Origin: a virus
IMG/VR virus record: IMGVR_UViG_3300032323_001396
Location: 1-43,557 of that record
DNA: 43,557 nt
Direction: 5' to 3' (one strand)
The stretch's first letter is position 1, and each line of letters opens with the position of its first letter. A program made the position numbers and the translations under genes. The notes beneath the pieces are model-generated. The model searched no databases. It saw only the letters and a list, made by a program, of their open reading frames with translations, and was not told where the DNA came from. Below, one piece after another: positions 24,308-32,530 of this stretch.

Positions 24308-26032
24308 TTGATAAAAAATATTATAGCAATTTACCCTGGACGATTCCAGCCATTTTCAAGACATCATGCCGATGCTTTTAAGTGGTTGGTTTCTAAGTTT
24401 GGACAAGATAGTTATATCGCTACTACTGATAAAGTTGATCCTCCAAAAAGTCCTTTGAATTTTTCTGAAAAGAAAATGATTATTGATAAATTTGGATATG
24501 GTGCAAATCTAGTTCAAGTTAAAAATCCATATAAATCAGAAGAAATAACTTCAAAATATAATCCAAAAGACACTGCTATAGTGTTTATGGTTGGTGAAAA
24601 AGATATGACTGATGATCCAAGATTTGCAATGAAACCAAAAAAAGATGGATCTGCTGGATATTTTAAACCATATGAAGGAAATGAAGACGATCTTCAAGGC
24701 TTTGATAGACATGGATATTTAATCGTATCACCGAACGATCCAGAAGAAGGTCAGAAATATGAAATTCCTGGATACGGTAGACTAAATGGTACAAATGTAA
24801 GAAAAGCATTATCATCAACAACTAATCCAGAAGAGAGAAAAAAACTATTTATTTCTATTTTTGGATGGTATGATCCTAAGATTGATGCAATGTTACAAAG
24901 TAAATTTGAAACTCAAACAATGAATGAATCTTCAATTTTTTTTAATAAACTAATACTAGAACATGCTATTAAAGCTTTATTAGCAGAAGGCGGTGCAGCT
25001 GGTCATATGGCACATCCATTTGATCTTCCACAAGTTAAAACTGGTAAAGATCTTATTAAAGTATTTGATCAAACAACTGATTACTTAAAGAAAAATACTG
25101 TTAATGTTAAGATTGATGGTGTAAATGCGTCTATAAGATTAGCCAATATTGATGGTAAAAAACAGTTTGTAATGGATAGAGGTTCTAATAAACCTCTTGA
25201 TGTTAAAGGTGTGACTAAAGCAGAACTAAATGATAGATTTGGCGAAGGTCATGGTATGATTAAAGTAGGAGGAGTAGTACTAGATATATTTAACGAAGGA
25301 CTACCTAAGATTAAACCAGAATTAGAGAAACTTGGAATGCTAGAAGATCCAAATATTATGCTTAATATTGAGTATGTTGAAGGCGGTGGATCTAAATCAA
25401 ATGTTCAAGAGTATGAAAAAAATTATATAGTAATTCACGGCTTATTAAAAATAGAGCAAGTCACTCCTACAAAAAGATCTACAACAGCAATACCATATGA
25501 TAAAGATGCTGTAAATAGCATGATAAAAAAATTAGAACCTATTGCAAATAAAAAAGGTTTTAATTTTATGTATAATGAAGATCGACAAGCTAAACTTGAA
25601 AAAGCTCCAAATTATTCATCTGTATTATCTGATAAGTATATTATTAATATGGATGGTAAAAATAAAGAATCAAAGTCTTTACAAGATTTACTAAATTCAG
25701 CATCTAATACAAAAGGTGAAAAAATAAAACTAGCAGACGGAAAAACTGTAGATGCATTAAGTAAACAAGTTTTCTTATGGGTTAAAGATGGCAAACCTAT
25801 TTTAGATTTAATTCAAGATCCTAAAGATGCTAAAAAAGTAATAGATTCATTTGCTATTTATATGGCAACTATGCAATTAGGAGATGAATTATTAAAATCG
25901 ATGAATTCTCCTATTGGTTCTCCAGATCAACAAGAAGGTATAGTTATTGATAATCCAAAAGTATACAAGGGTCTTTATAAAATTACTGGATCATTTATAG
26001 TAAGAGGCATGGCTTCTGCATTTCAAAAATAG
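24308..26032 (+). CDS. Nucleotidylyltransferase-ligase-like fusion protein (574 aa)
   Basis: Residues 1-190 resemble a nucleotidylyltransferase of the NMNAT/cytidylyltransferase kind: AIYPGRFQPFSRHHADAF holds a changed (H/T)xGH loop, and GRLNGTNVRKAL near 160 matches the (I)SxTxxR-type motif. A linker AEGGAAGHMAHPFDLP leads to a second domain with ligase-like marks: Lys268-Ile-Asp-Gly (motif I KxDG) in VNVKIDGVNASIRL, IEYVEGG near 358, Glu543-GIVI (motif IV) and YKGLYKITGSF (motif V). Such enzymes use a lysyl-AMP or lysyl-GMP intermediate. TTG 24308 is the only possible start before the first motif, since a stop lies two codons upstream. Whether it makes NAD, joins nucleic acid or does something new is not visible. 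I know related sequences from marine T4-like phages. Confidence 0.75.
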   Translation: MIKNIIAIYPGRFQPFSRHHADAFKWLVSKFGQDSYIATTDKVDPPKSPLNFSEKKMIIDKFGYGANLVQVKNPYKSEEITSKYNPKDTAIVFMVGEKDMTDDPRFAMKPKKDGSAGYFKPYEGNEDDLQGFDRHGYLIVSPNDPEEGQKYEIPGYGRLNGTNVRKALSSTTNPEERKKLFISIFGWYDPKIDAMLQSKFETQTMNESSIFFNKLILEHAIKALLAEGGAAGHMAHPFDLPQVKTGKDLIKVFDQTTDYLKKNTVNVKIDGVNASIRLANIDGKKQFVMDRGSNKPLDVKGVTKAELNDRFGEGHGMIKVGGVVLDIFNEGLPKIKPELEKLGMLEDPNIMLNIEYVEGGGSKSNVQEYEKNYIVIHGLLKIEQVTPTKRSTTAIPYDKDAVNSMIKKLEPIANKKGFNFMYNEDRQAKLEKAPNYSSVLSDKYIINMDGKNKESKSLQDLLNSASNTKGEKIKLADGKTVDALSKQVFLWVKDGKPILDLIQDPKDAKKVIDSFAIYMATMQLGDELLKSMNSPIGSPDQQEGIVIDNPKVYKGLYKITGSFIVRGMASAFQK

Positions 26033-26037
26033 TAATA

Positions 26038-26457
26038 ATGGAAATACAACAAAAGGCAGAGATACTAGCTGATTTTATTAGTTTTTGTAAAGAAACATTA
26101 GATATTGAATCGTTACCAAAAATACAATTTATATCAGATAACTCTTGGGCAAAGAACAATAGATCATTTGGCCAGTATAATATATTAACTAAGTCTCTTA
26201 TAGTCTATATAGGTAATAGAAATCTAGGAGACATATGTAGAACATTATCTCATGAACTAGTACATCATAAGCAAAATGAATTAGGACTATTAAATAGTAT
26301 GTCAGGAGAGACTGGATCAGATATAGAAAATCAAGCTAATAGTATTGCTGGAATATGTCTTAGAAATTACGGCAAAATAGAACCTTTAATATACGAATCA
26401 ACAAATAAAGTTACGAATAATGGCAAAAGAAACAAATCTAAAAAAGGAATTCTCTAA
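26038..26457 (+). CDS. HExxH zinc metalloprotease-like protein (139 aa)
   Basis: The zinc-binding motif is clear: His72-Glu-Leu-Val-His76 in TLSHELVHHKQNELG. A likely third ligand, Glu97 in SDIENQANSIAG, lies about 20 residues later, as in gluzincin-type enzymes. The protein is about the minimal size for such a domain and has no signal peptide. It follows the nucleotidylyltransferase-ligase fusion by 5 nt and overlaps the next gene by 38 nt, so it is translated in the same unit. Possible roles are processing of a phage protein or attack on a host protein. The tail (NKVTNNGKRNKSKKGIL) is basic. Family call is firm; substrate is unknown. Confidence 0.82.
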   Translation: MEIQQKAEILADFISFCKETLDIESLPKIQFISDNSWAKNNRSFGQYNILTKSLIVYIGNRNLGDICRTLSHELVHHKQNELGLLNSMSGETGSDIENQANSIAGICLRNYGKIEPLIYESTNKVTNNGKRNKSKKGIL

Positions 26458-26995
26458 AAGAGATATTCAAAGAGCTAGAAATCTTATAACTGGTAAGACA
26501 GGAGATAAGACACAGATTCAAGCAGGATATGAAAAAAAGATAGAAGATCACAAAGAAGGTGATATCTGGGATGAAGATGGAAAAAAGTGGACTATAAAAA
26601 ATGGTATAAAACAAACCATAACTAAACTAGACTCTATAAAGAAAATACTTTCTCTTCCACTAGTCTGTCCTAAGTGTAGTAAACCAATGAAGTCTCATGA
26701 TATAAACAAAAAGATGTATGCAATACATACAATGTGTTTTGATTGTGTAATTGATATGGAAGCCGAAATTAAAAAACAAGGCAAGTGGGAAGAATACACA
26801 AAAGGAGTAATGAACTCTAATAAAGATGCAACTTTGGAAGACATTGAAAAAGCAATAGACTCATGGTTTGCAGAAAAAGCAGATTCATTTATATCTGAAA
26901 ATGGAGAAGTAGAAAACTGGGCTGGAGGAGATAAATCAAAAGTATACGAAGAAGTAAAAAAAGAACTAGAGAAAGCAAAAGCTTTTAAAATCTAG
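26420..26995 (+). CDS. Zinc-ribbon hypothetical protein (191 aa)
   Basis: A Lys-rich N-terminus (MAKETNLKKEFSKRDIQRAR) leads to GDIWDEDGKKWTIKNGIKQT, a pattern I recognise from marine T4-like phage proteins of unknown role. A four-Cys/His site follows: CPKCSKPMKSH near residue 82, then HTMCFDCVIDME about 25 residues later. The C-terminal 60 residues are charged and helical. The start lies 38 nt inside the metalloprotease gene, in a different frame. The zinc site suggests nucleic-acid or protein binding. It ends just before the next promoter element, closing the short operon that starts at 24284. Confidence 0.75.
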   Translation: MAKETNLKKEFSKRDIQRARNLITGKTGDKTQIQAGYEKKIEDHKEGDIWDEDGKKWTIKNGIKQTITKLDSIKKILSLPLVCPKCSKPMKSHDINKKMYAIHTMCFDCVIDMEAEIKKQGKWEEYTKGVMNSNKDATLEDIEKAIDSWFAEKADSFISENGEVENWAGGDKSKVYEEVKKELEKAKAFKI

Positions 26996-27005
26996 TATAT
27001 TTATA
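26996..27005 (+). promoter_or_regulatory. Putative late promoter element TATATTTATA
   Basis: TATATTTATA starts immediately after the stop codon of the 191-aa gene (stop ends at 26995) and ends 19 nt before the ATG at 27025. It would drive the long accessory and lysis unit up to 33421. Confidence 0.62.
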
Positions 27006-27024
27006 GAAAATAGTCAACTACAAT

Positions 27025-28914
27025 ATGCCAAGTAAGTCAGTAAAACAACAACGTTTAATGGGAATGGTTCGCGCTGCTCAAAAAGGAGAACTAGAAGATC
27101 CATCGCCAACAGTCAAAAAATTAGCTAAAACAATGACAAAAAAATCCGCAGCTGAGTTTGCATCAACAAAGCATAAAGGTCTTCCTAAAGTAGTAAAAAA
27201 GACTAAGAAAGCAATCAAAGAAAATTACGAAAATAAAGTAGGCATGTTACACATTGTACAAAAACCGTATGATGGATGTTCATGTGATAAAATGATGCAT
27301 CAAGTAGATCCTATGCATGGTCATAGCCTAGATCCACAAACAATTCATGGAATATATGGTACTCCAGAAGAGGCTATGAAAGTAGCCGAATCTCTTTATA
27401 AAGGTCATATGGATTCAATGAAAAAACTTGAAGAGAAAAAAGATAGAGTTGTTAATAAATTGAATTCTACAATCGATATGCTTGAAAGAAAGCGTAAAGA
27501 TTATATGAAAATGGCAAAAGAAGATCCTAAAAATGCCTCAGCTCATAAGTCTAAAATGACAGAAATCTCTACTCAAATTGAAGGTTTAATGGATAAACTT
27601 GAAAATGTGAGTAAAAGTAAAAAAGAAATGCTTGAAGAAGGAGATGATACTCTAGAAACAATAATTGGAGATTTAGATGGCGGATATATCAAATCAAATG
27701 ATGGCGGATTTGAAGTAAGATATAAATATTTTAAAGAAATGCCACCTTCTATTCTAAAGAAATTAAAATCTAGTGGATTTGATTGGAGAGAAATAAATAC
27801 TGATTCAGAAGAAGGGGGCGTTGTATATCAAATAACTAAAAAACAAATTTCAGAGGGTAAAAAATCAGATATGGACGGAGACGGAGATATCGATTCTAAA
27901 GACTATCTTTTAAAACGTGATGCTGCTATTAAAAAATCAAAAGCAAAATCAATGAAAGAAGAGTTTAACCCAGCAGATAAAATCACAATGGATGTTCCTC
28001 TTTTTATTCGTATGATGGAATATGCTCGTGAAGATGCAAAGACTGATATGGACTTACATAATGTTGCAGAAAAGGCAATTGCGCTAAGTTCTTCTGGTAA
28101 AACACTGTCTATGTCCGATTATTCAACAATAGTAGGAGAAACAGAATCAATAAATGAATATCAAAAATCTACCAACACTGGTACACTGACTATTGAAAAA
28201 AAAGAAGACAATAAATACTACTGGACATTTGAGTTTATTAATTCAGGTAAAACCTTTAGCGGCACTGAAGGACTTAATAGTAAAACAGCCGCTCAAAGAG
28301 ATTTCATGTCTAAATCAACATATATAAAAGAAGCACTAAGAGAAGACGACTGGATGCAAGCGGATGATGAATCCGATATGGCTAAATCACAATTAAAATC
28401 AATCCAATCAAATGCTTCTAAATTAATGAGCATGATTGATAATAATGAACAATTAGATGCGTGGGTACAAGCCAAAATAACTAAAGCTGAAGACTATTTA
28501 AACTCAGTTGAAGGATATTTAAAAGGTGAAGAAACAAAGCAGTACGGTTTATATGAAAATGTAAATGAGTCTTTAGCAAAAAAAGTAGAAGAAATAATAA
28601 AAGCGATTACTATACTTCATAATAATACATTAAAAAATCAAAATATACCAGAAATCGATAAAAAAGGACTACTTCGCGCTTTTGATATATTAAAAGCAGA
28701 TTTAGAAACTGTAATCACAAATCTTAAAGGTGGATTATCTGAAAATATGAATACCTATGAGGAAGATTTATTAAGTATTATATTGACTTATGTAGAAGAT
28801 ACAGACAAAGCTGAAGAATATGCAAAATCGGATATGAAAAATTGGCCTAGTTACGTTGTAGCAGATGTGAAAAAAGATCCAAGATACAAGGAATATCTAA
28901 AAAATAATATGTAA
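27025..28914 (+). CDS. Multi-domain hypothetical protein with DUF3008-like N-terminus and EF-hand loop (629 aa)
   Basis: Residues 1-55 (MPSKSVKQQRLMGMVRAAQK, then KKLAKTMTKKSAAEFASTKHK) match the small DUF3008 family. Residues 140-205 are a coiled-coil-like Lys/Glu region. A perfect EF-hand calcium loop, DMDGDGDIDSKD, lies near 282-293 with Asp at loop positions 1, 3, 5 and 12, Gly at 6 and Ile at 8. Residues about 447-505 (ESDMAKSQLKSIQSNASKLM, then LDAWVQAKITKAEDYLNSV) form a helical domain also found in the 143-aa protein at 32527-32958. The C-terminus ends EDTDKAEEYAKSDMKNWPSY. The string of small, unrelated domains with flexible links suggests an internal or core-packaged protein, but no function is known to me. 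Confidence 0.7.
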   Translation: MPSKSVKQQRLMGMVRAAQKGELEDPSPTVKKLAKTMTKKSAAEFASTKHKGLPKVVKKTKKAIKENYENKVGMLHIVQKPYDGCSCDKMMHQVDPMHGHSLDPQTIHGIYGTPEEAMKVAESLYKGHMDSMKKLEEKKDRVVNKLNSTIDMLERKRKDYMKMAKEDPKNASAHKSKMTEISTQIEGLMDKLENVSKSKKEMLEEGDDTLETIIGDLDGGYIKSNDGGFEVRYKYFKEMPPSILKKLKSSGFDWREINTDSEEGGVVYQITKKQISEGKKSDMDGDGDIDSKDYLLKRDAAIKKSKAKSMKEEFNPADKITMDVPLFIRMMEYAREDAKTDMDLHNVAEKAIALSSSGKTLSMSDYSTIVGETESINEYQKSTNTGTLTIEKKEDNKYYWTFEFINSGKTFSGTEGLNSKTAAQRDFMSKSTYIKEALREDDWMQADDESDMAKSQLKSIQSNASKLMSMIDNNEQLDAWVQAKITKAEDYLNSVEGYLKGEETKQYGLYENVNESLAKKVEEIIKAITILHNNTLKNQNIPEIDKKGLLRAFDILKADLETVITNLKGGLSENMNTYEEDLLSIILTYVEDTDKAEEYAKSDMKNWPSYVVADVKKDPRYKEYLKNNM

Positions 28915-29513
28915 TGGGTTGCTGCGATAGAAATAAAATATCACTCCACGAATCTGTAAATAGACTGCTTATATCAGAAGGATTGGCTTACCATATAGAT
29001 AACGACTTAGAACTTAATGAGAATATCTATAGACCGCAGTCAGCTAACTATATAGCTCTTTTCACAGAAGCGCGTCAGCTGCTAAATAACGGCCTAATTC
29101 AGCTTTCTGAACAAGATCTTTGGTATTTTAATACGACTGATTTGGGTAGCACTGGGGCATATAAGAACATAACTGTGCCATTAGATTACCCAGTTACTAT
29201 AGAATACTTAGAAGAAGTTAAAAAATCTACTTCTAAAAAGAATGTAGTACTTAATAAACCAAAAAGAGGCGGTAGTAAAAAGTTTTATGTGTTTGTTAAG
29301 AATCCTAAAACAGGAAAAATAAAGAAAGTTTCTTTTGGAGACACTACTGGACTTAAAGCCAAGATTAATGATCCAAAAGCAAGAAAATCTTTTGCAGCAA
29401 GACATAAGTGTGCACAAAAAACAAATAAGACTACTCCAGGTTATTGGGCATGCAGACTTCCAAGATATGCTAAATTACTTGGTATCAAATCAAACTTTAC
29501 AGGATTCTGGTAA
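28914..29513 (+). CDS. DUF5872-like hypothetical protein (199 aa)
   Basis: The C-terminal half has the highly conserved run KKFYVFVKNPKTGKIKKVSF, GDTTGLKAKINDPKARKSFA and then TPGYWACRLPRYAKLLG, which I recognise as a family of marine T4-like phages (DUF5872). The N-terminal half begins MGCCDRNKISLHESVNRLLI and contains LLISE|G, a possible gp21-type cleavage site. The conserved part is rich in Lys, Arg and aromatic residues and so may bind nucleic acid. It overlaps the previous stop by one base (TAATG). Function is unknown; its position among the tagged proteins makes a virion-packaged role worth considering. Confidence 0.74.
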   Translation: MGCCDRNKISLHESVNRLLISEGLAYHIDNDLELNENIYRPQSANYIALFTEARQLLNNGLIQLSEQDLWYFNTTDLGSTGAYKNITVPLDYPVTIEYLEEVKKSTSKKNVVLNKPKRGGSKKFYVFVKNPKTGKIKKVSFGDTTGLKAKINDPKARKSFAARHKCAQKTNKTTPGYWACRLPRYAKLLGIKSNFTGFW

Positions 29514-29530
29514 TATTAATAAAATAAAAA

Positions 29531-29869
29531 ATGATTAAATTAGTAGACATAATAAAAGAGATCTTATCGGATAAAATATACGAAACTAAAGGTACTCTTA
29601 TGGCAGACACAACAAAGAGAGCTCTAGCTGATATACTTTCAGATATTAGATCTATTGAAGGTATTACTGTAGTTAGGGTAACAAATAATCGTCAACCTTC
29701 TGCTGAAAAATTAAAAAAATATGTTGTTGATATTAGTGTAAAAATAGATCCATCGCCATTTGATTCATTTGGTACAGATCAAGTAAAAATAATACAACAA
29801 GAGATTAATAATGTACCAGGAGTAAGAAGAGCAACATTTGAAGATAATATTAAACTAGTAAAAAAATAA
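29531..29869 (+). CDS. Small MIKL-tagged protein, candidate internal head protein (112 aa)
   Basis: The N-terminus MIKLVDIIKEILSDKIYE is almost the same as those of the proteins at 30943, 32527 and 32960. It ends in I-x-E, fitting the cleavage rule of T4 gp21. The remaining 85 residues alternate strands and helices (ITVVRVTNNRQPSAEKL, YVVDISVKIDPSPF, VKIIQQEINNVPGVRRATF), suggesting a ferredoxin-like fold of two beta-alpha-beta units. No known family is apparent to me. It lies ahead of the endolysin in the same unit. If the tag is a capsid-targeting sequence, the folded part would be delivered into the host with the DNA. Confidence 0.68.
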   Translation: MIKLVDIIKEILSDKIYETKGTLMADTTKRALADILSDIRSIEGITVVRVTNNRQPSAEKLKKYVVDISVKIDPSPFDSFGTDQVKIIQQEINNVPGVRRATFEDNIKLVKK

Positions 29870-29876
29870 AAACAAT

Positions 29877-30695
29877 ATGTTATTAAAAAACGGATCAAAA
29901 GGAGAAGAAGTTAAACAACTTCAAACAAAATTAGGATTAACTGCAGACGGTTCATTTGGACCTGGTACAGAAGCCAAAGTAAAAGAATGGCAAGCAGCAA
30001 ATGGCTTAACAGCAGATGGACTTGTTGGTCCCGGTACTTGGACTAAGATGTTTGGTGAATCTGTTGCTGCACCATCAGTAGCTATTCCTCCATCAAGTTT
30101 TAAATTGCAAGCATTAAAAGGTCATATTCCTGACGCAGTAATTGCTCAAATTCCTGATACTGCTGCAAAATTTGGTATTACTACTCCATTAAGATTAGCT
30201 CATTTCTTGGCACAATGCGGACACGAATCTGCTGGTTTTAAAGCTGTAAATGAAAACTTAAACTATTCAGCAGATGGTTTAGTTAAAATCTTTGGAAAAT
30301 ATTTCAATGCAAGTACTGCTCCTGGATATGCTCGTAATCCTGAAAAGATTGCAAATAGAGTATACTCATCAAGAATGGGTAATGGTAATGAAGCTTCTGG
30401 TGAAGGTTGGAAATATAGAGGTCGTGGATATATTCAATTGACTGGTAAAGATAATTACAAAGCATTTGATGCAACTGTAGATGATGATATTCTTACAACC
30501 CCAGATTTAGTAGCTACTAAATACCCACTATCTAGTGCAGCATTCTTTTTTAATAAAAATGGTCTTTGGTCTATTTGCGATAAAGGCGCTGATGTTGCTA
30601 CGGTAACTGCTGTGACTAAAAGAGTAAATGGTGGTACCATCGGCTTAGATGATAGAATTAAACATTTTAATGAGTATTATGCTTTATTAAAATAA
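29877..30695 (+). CDS. Endolysin: peptidoglycan-binding domain plus GH19 lysozyme (272 aa)
   Basis: Residues 1-60 are a PG_binding_1 domain with two half-repeats, LQTKLGLTADGSFGPGT and WQAANGLTADGLVGPGTW. Residues 75-272 form a glycoside hydrolase family 19 (chitinase-like lysozyme) domain: Glu117 in LAQCGHESAGF is the likely acid, and GEGWKYRGRGYIQLTG (175-190) is the family signature, with a second acidic residue expected in this region. The enzyme cuts peptidoglycan at the end of infection. There is no signal peptide or membrane anchor, so it needs a holin, for which the next gene is a candidate. It replaces the T4 e-type lysozyme, a different fold, and agrees with the absence of a lysozyme domain in the hub proteins. 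Confidence 0.9.
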   Translation: MLLKNGSKGEEVKQLQTKLGLTADGSFGPGTEAKVKEWQAANGLTADGLVGPGTWTKMFGESVAAPSVAIPPSSFKLQALKGHIPDAVIAQIPDTAAKFGITTPLRLAHFLAQCGHESAGFKAVNENLNYSADGLVKIFGKYFNASTAPGYARNPEKIANRVYSSRMGNGNEASGEGWKYRGRGYIQLTGKDNYKAFDATVDDDILTTPDLVATKYPLSSAAFFFNKNGLWSICDKGADVATVTAVTKRVNGGTIGLDDRIKHFNEYYALLK

Positions 30696-30736
30696 TTGAT
30701 AACTATAAACGCCCTATATGGATACTGATAGTAAAC

Positions 30737-30946
30737 ATGAAAACTTGGAATCAAACACTAAAACAAAATATAGCAACCCTTTGTCTAATGACGGCGGTGT
30801 TTTTCAATCCATTTGGGTTCGATATAGTTCAATATTCATTAATCAAAAAGTTAGGAAATTTATGGAAAGCCAACATAGCTATGTATGCTATTGCGGCTTT
30901 CTTTTTTGGACTATATATCTTATTACGTCATAAAAATAAAAAATGA
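30737..30946 (+). CDS. Small membrane protein, possible holin (69 aa)
   Basis: Two hydrophobic stretches lie near residues 14-28 (LCLMTAVFFNPFGF) and 46-63 (ANIAMYAIAAFFFGLYILLR), with a basic end HKNKK. The frame overlaps the next start by four bases (ATGA), which supports it over the alternative frame in the same stretch that would start at 30718. Position just after the endolysin and the two-span topology suit a small holin of class II type, but a membrane protein with another function cannot be excluded. I recall similar proteins in marine T4-like phages. Confidence 0.62.
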   Translation: MKTWNQTLKQNIATLCLMTAVFFNPFGFDIVQYSLIKKLGNLWKANIAMYAIAAFFFGLYILLRHKNKK

Positions 30947-32268
30947 TTAAATTAATAGACATATTACTTGAAGCCACTAAACCTTTAAACTTAGTAGATA
31001 TCATAAAAAAAGAATTTGATAGTACTGGGTATAAAGGAGCAAAGAGTAGTAAACACGGGTCTCATTTAAGATATGATCTAGGAAGCTCAAAAGACACAGA
31101 GAGTACACTATCAAATATTCTTAATATTTTAGGATTAGATTATAAGATCACAGTAATAGATGCTAATGATTTTAAAAATGGCGCTAAATCTGGTACATAT
31201 AAAACATACAAGGTAGATAGCGGTGATCAAACAGTTTATATAGTAAATCAACAAAGAGAGAATTCTACTATTGTATCAAAATCTCTTAGTCCTACTAATC
31301 TAGGAGTAATAGGAAAAACATTCTCAAGTACTGAATCATTAATTAAAACAGTAAATTCTAATTTAACTACTAATAAAGATTTACTTAGTTCTTTAATGAA
31401 TGATGTAGCGAATAATACAAAAAAAGAATCTTTAGATAAACTACAAGATTTTAAAGAAGATATCGCATTATCTAGCACTACAATTGATGCAGCAAAAGAT
31501 CTTTCTCCAGCAGATATTAATACAATTGGAAAAGATTTTGGAGAAATACTAGGTTCTATTTTTTTACTTAAAAAAGTAAAATCTCCTAGTTTAGAATTTC
31601 CTAGTGGTAATAATCCTTTAATTGATTTTATCATAAATGATTATAAAGTATCTTCTAAGTATAAATCAGGCGCAGCTGCAACTTTGACTGATATTACAAA
31701 TGGCATAGATAAAAAAACTCTAAAAAAACAAAATCAAAAAAATCTATATACGGTATTAGATATAATTGTAAATAAAAATGTATCTAGCGGATATTTAGAA
31801 GTTGCTAAATATTTTAATTTACCAGGTATTCAGGAATTAGCTAGAATAATGAAAATGCCAGTAGAGAATGTAACAACTGCTTCTATTAATGACTATGTAC
31901 GAGCAGACAAAGAAAAAGCATTAAAAGCCCTAAATCCTTTTTATAAAACTATTAATAGAGGGCCTAAAAATAATGAAGTAAATTGGGATAAATTATCTGA
32001 TAAAAAATTATATGGAATAGTCATAGGACCATTATCATATTATGTAGTAGATTATTTAAATAGTAATAAAGAATATAAAGACGCTTTAGCTGAACTATTA
32101 TCCAAAATAGAAGTAAAACAATTATATTTAAATATTCAATTAGGAAAACAGAAATTAGATTTTAATTTAAAATCATTTTCAGATCCTAATGCGCAATTCA
32201 CATTTGAATCCCCAAATCAATCTATCTATAATCCAGATAATGGTAGATTAGGTTTTAAAATGAAATAG
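30943..32268 (+). CDS. MIKL-tagged protein, possible packaged nuclease (441 aa)
   Basis: The N-terminus MIKLIDILLEATKPLNL carries the shared tag followed by LLE|A, a good gp21-type site. The first 23 codons match the 112-aa gene at 29531 closely, even at DNA level. Residues 195-250 hold a suggestive block: a Glu in DFGEILGSIFLL, FPSGNNPLIDFIINDYKVSS and then KYKSGAAATL. Its spacing of acidic residue and S-x-K after a strand recalls PD-(D/E)xK-type nuclease cores, but with Ser in the middle position. The rest is helical. If the tag is correct, this is the largest candidate internal head protein, comparable in being injected to T4 Alt or IPs. The nuclease idea is only pattern-based. Confidence 0.66.
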   Translation: MIKLIDILLEATKPLNLVDIIKKEFDSTGYKGAKSSKHGSHLRYDLGSSKDTESTLSNILNILGLDYKITVIDANDFKNGAKSGTYKTYKVDSGDQTVYIVNQQRENSTIVSKSLSPTNLGVIGKTFSSTESLIKTVNSNLTTNKDLLSSLMNDVANNTKKESLDKLQDFKEDIALSSTTIDAAKDLSPADINTIGKDFGEILGSIFLLKKVKSPSLEFPSGNNPLIDFIINDYKVSSKYKSGAAATLTDITNGIDKKTLKKQNQKNLYTVLDIIVNKNVSSGYLEVAKYFNLPGIQELARIMKMPVENVTTASINDYVRADKEKALKALNPFYKTINRGPKNNEVNWDKLSDKKLYGIVIGPLSYYVVDYLNSNKEYKDALAELLSKIEVKQLYLNIQLGKQKLDFNLKSFSDPNAQFTFESPNQSIYNPDNGRLGFKMK

Positions 32269-32269
32269 A

Positions 32270-32530
32270 TTGAAACCATATAAAGATACAGAAATAAAGG
32301 AAAATTATGTTATAAGAGAATTCTCAGTTGATTTAGATTCTGAAGAATTAAAGTGGCATAGAGATTATGAAGATAGAATAGTAGAGTCTATAGGTAAAAC
32401 AGACTGGAAAATTCAATTAGAAAATGAATTACCGATTACGATAAAAAATAAAGTATTTATTCCTAAAGGCGTTTGGCATAGAGCGATCAAGGGATCGGAT
32501 AATTTAAAAGTAAAAATAACAAAGCTGTGA
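32270..32530 (+). CDS. Small cupin-like protein (86 aa)
   Basis: REFSVDLDSEELKWHRDYED near residues 16-35 and NELPITIKNKVFIPKGVWHR near 52-71 are the two halves of a compact cupin-like barrel: candidate metal ligands are His29 and a late His70, with an acidic residue near each. I recognise the pattern from marine T4-like phages. The start is TTG at 32270, one base after the preceding stop; the first residues are MKPYKDTEIKENY, and no ATG is available before the conserved part. The stop overlaps the next gene, whose start is GTG (GTGA). Metal-dependent catalysis or a small-molecule binding role cannot be told apart. Confidence 0.7.
   Translation: MKPYKDTEIKENYVIREFSVDLDSEELKWHRDYEDRIVESIGKTDWKIQLENELPITIKNKVFIPKGVWHRAIKGSDNLKVKITKL

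Noticed and set aside
30718-30933. Alternative 71-aa frame overlapping the holin-like gene
   Set aside because: It lacks clean membrane spans. The 69-aa frame has two spans and joins the next gene by an ATGA overlap, so it is the real one.
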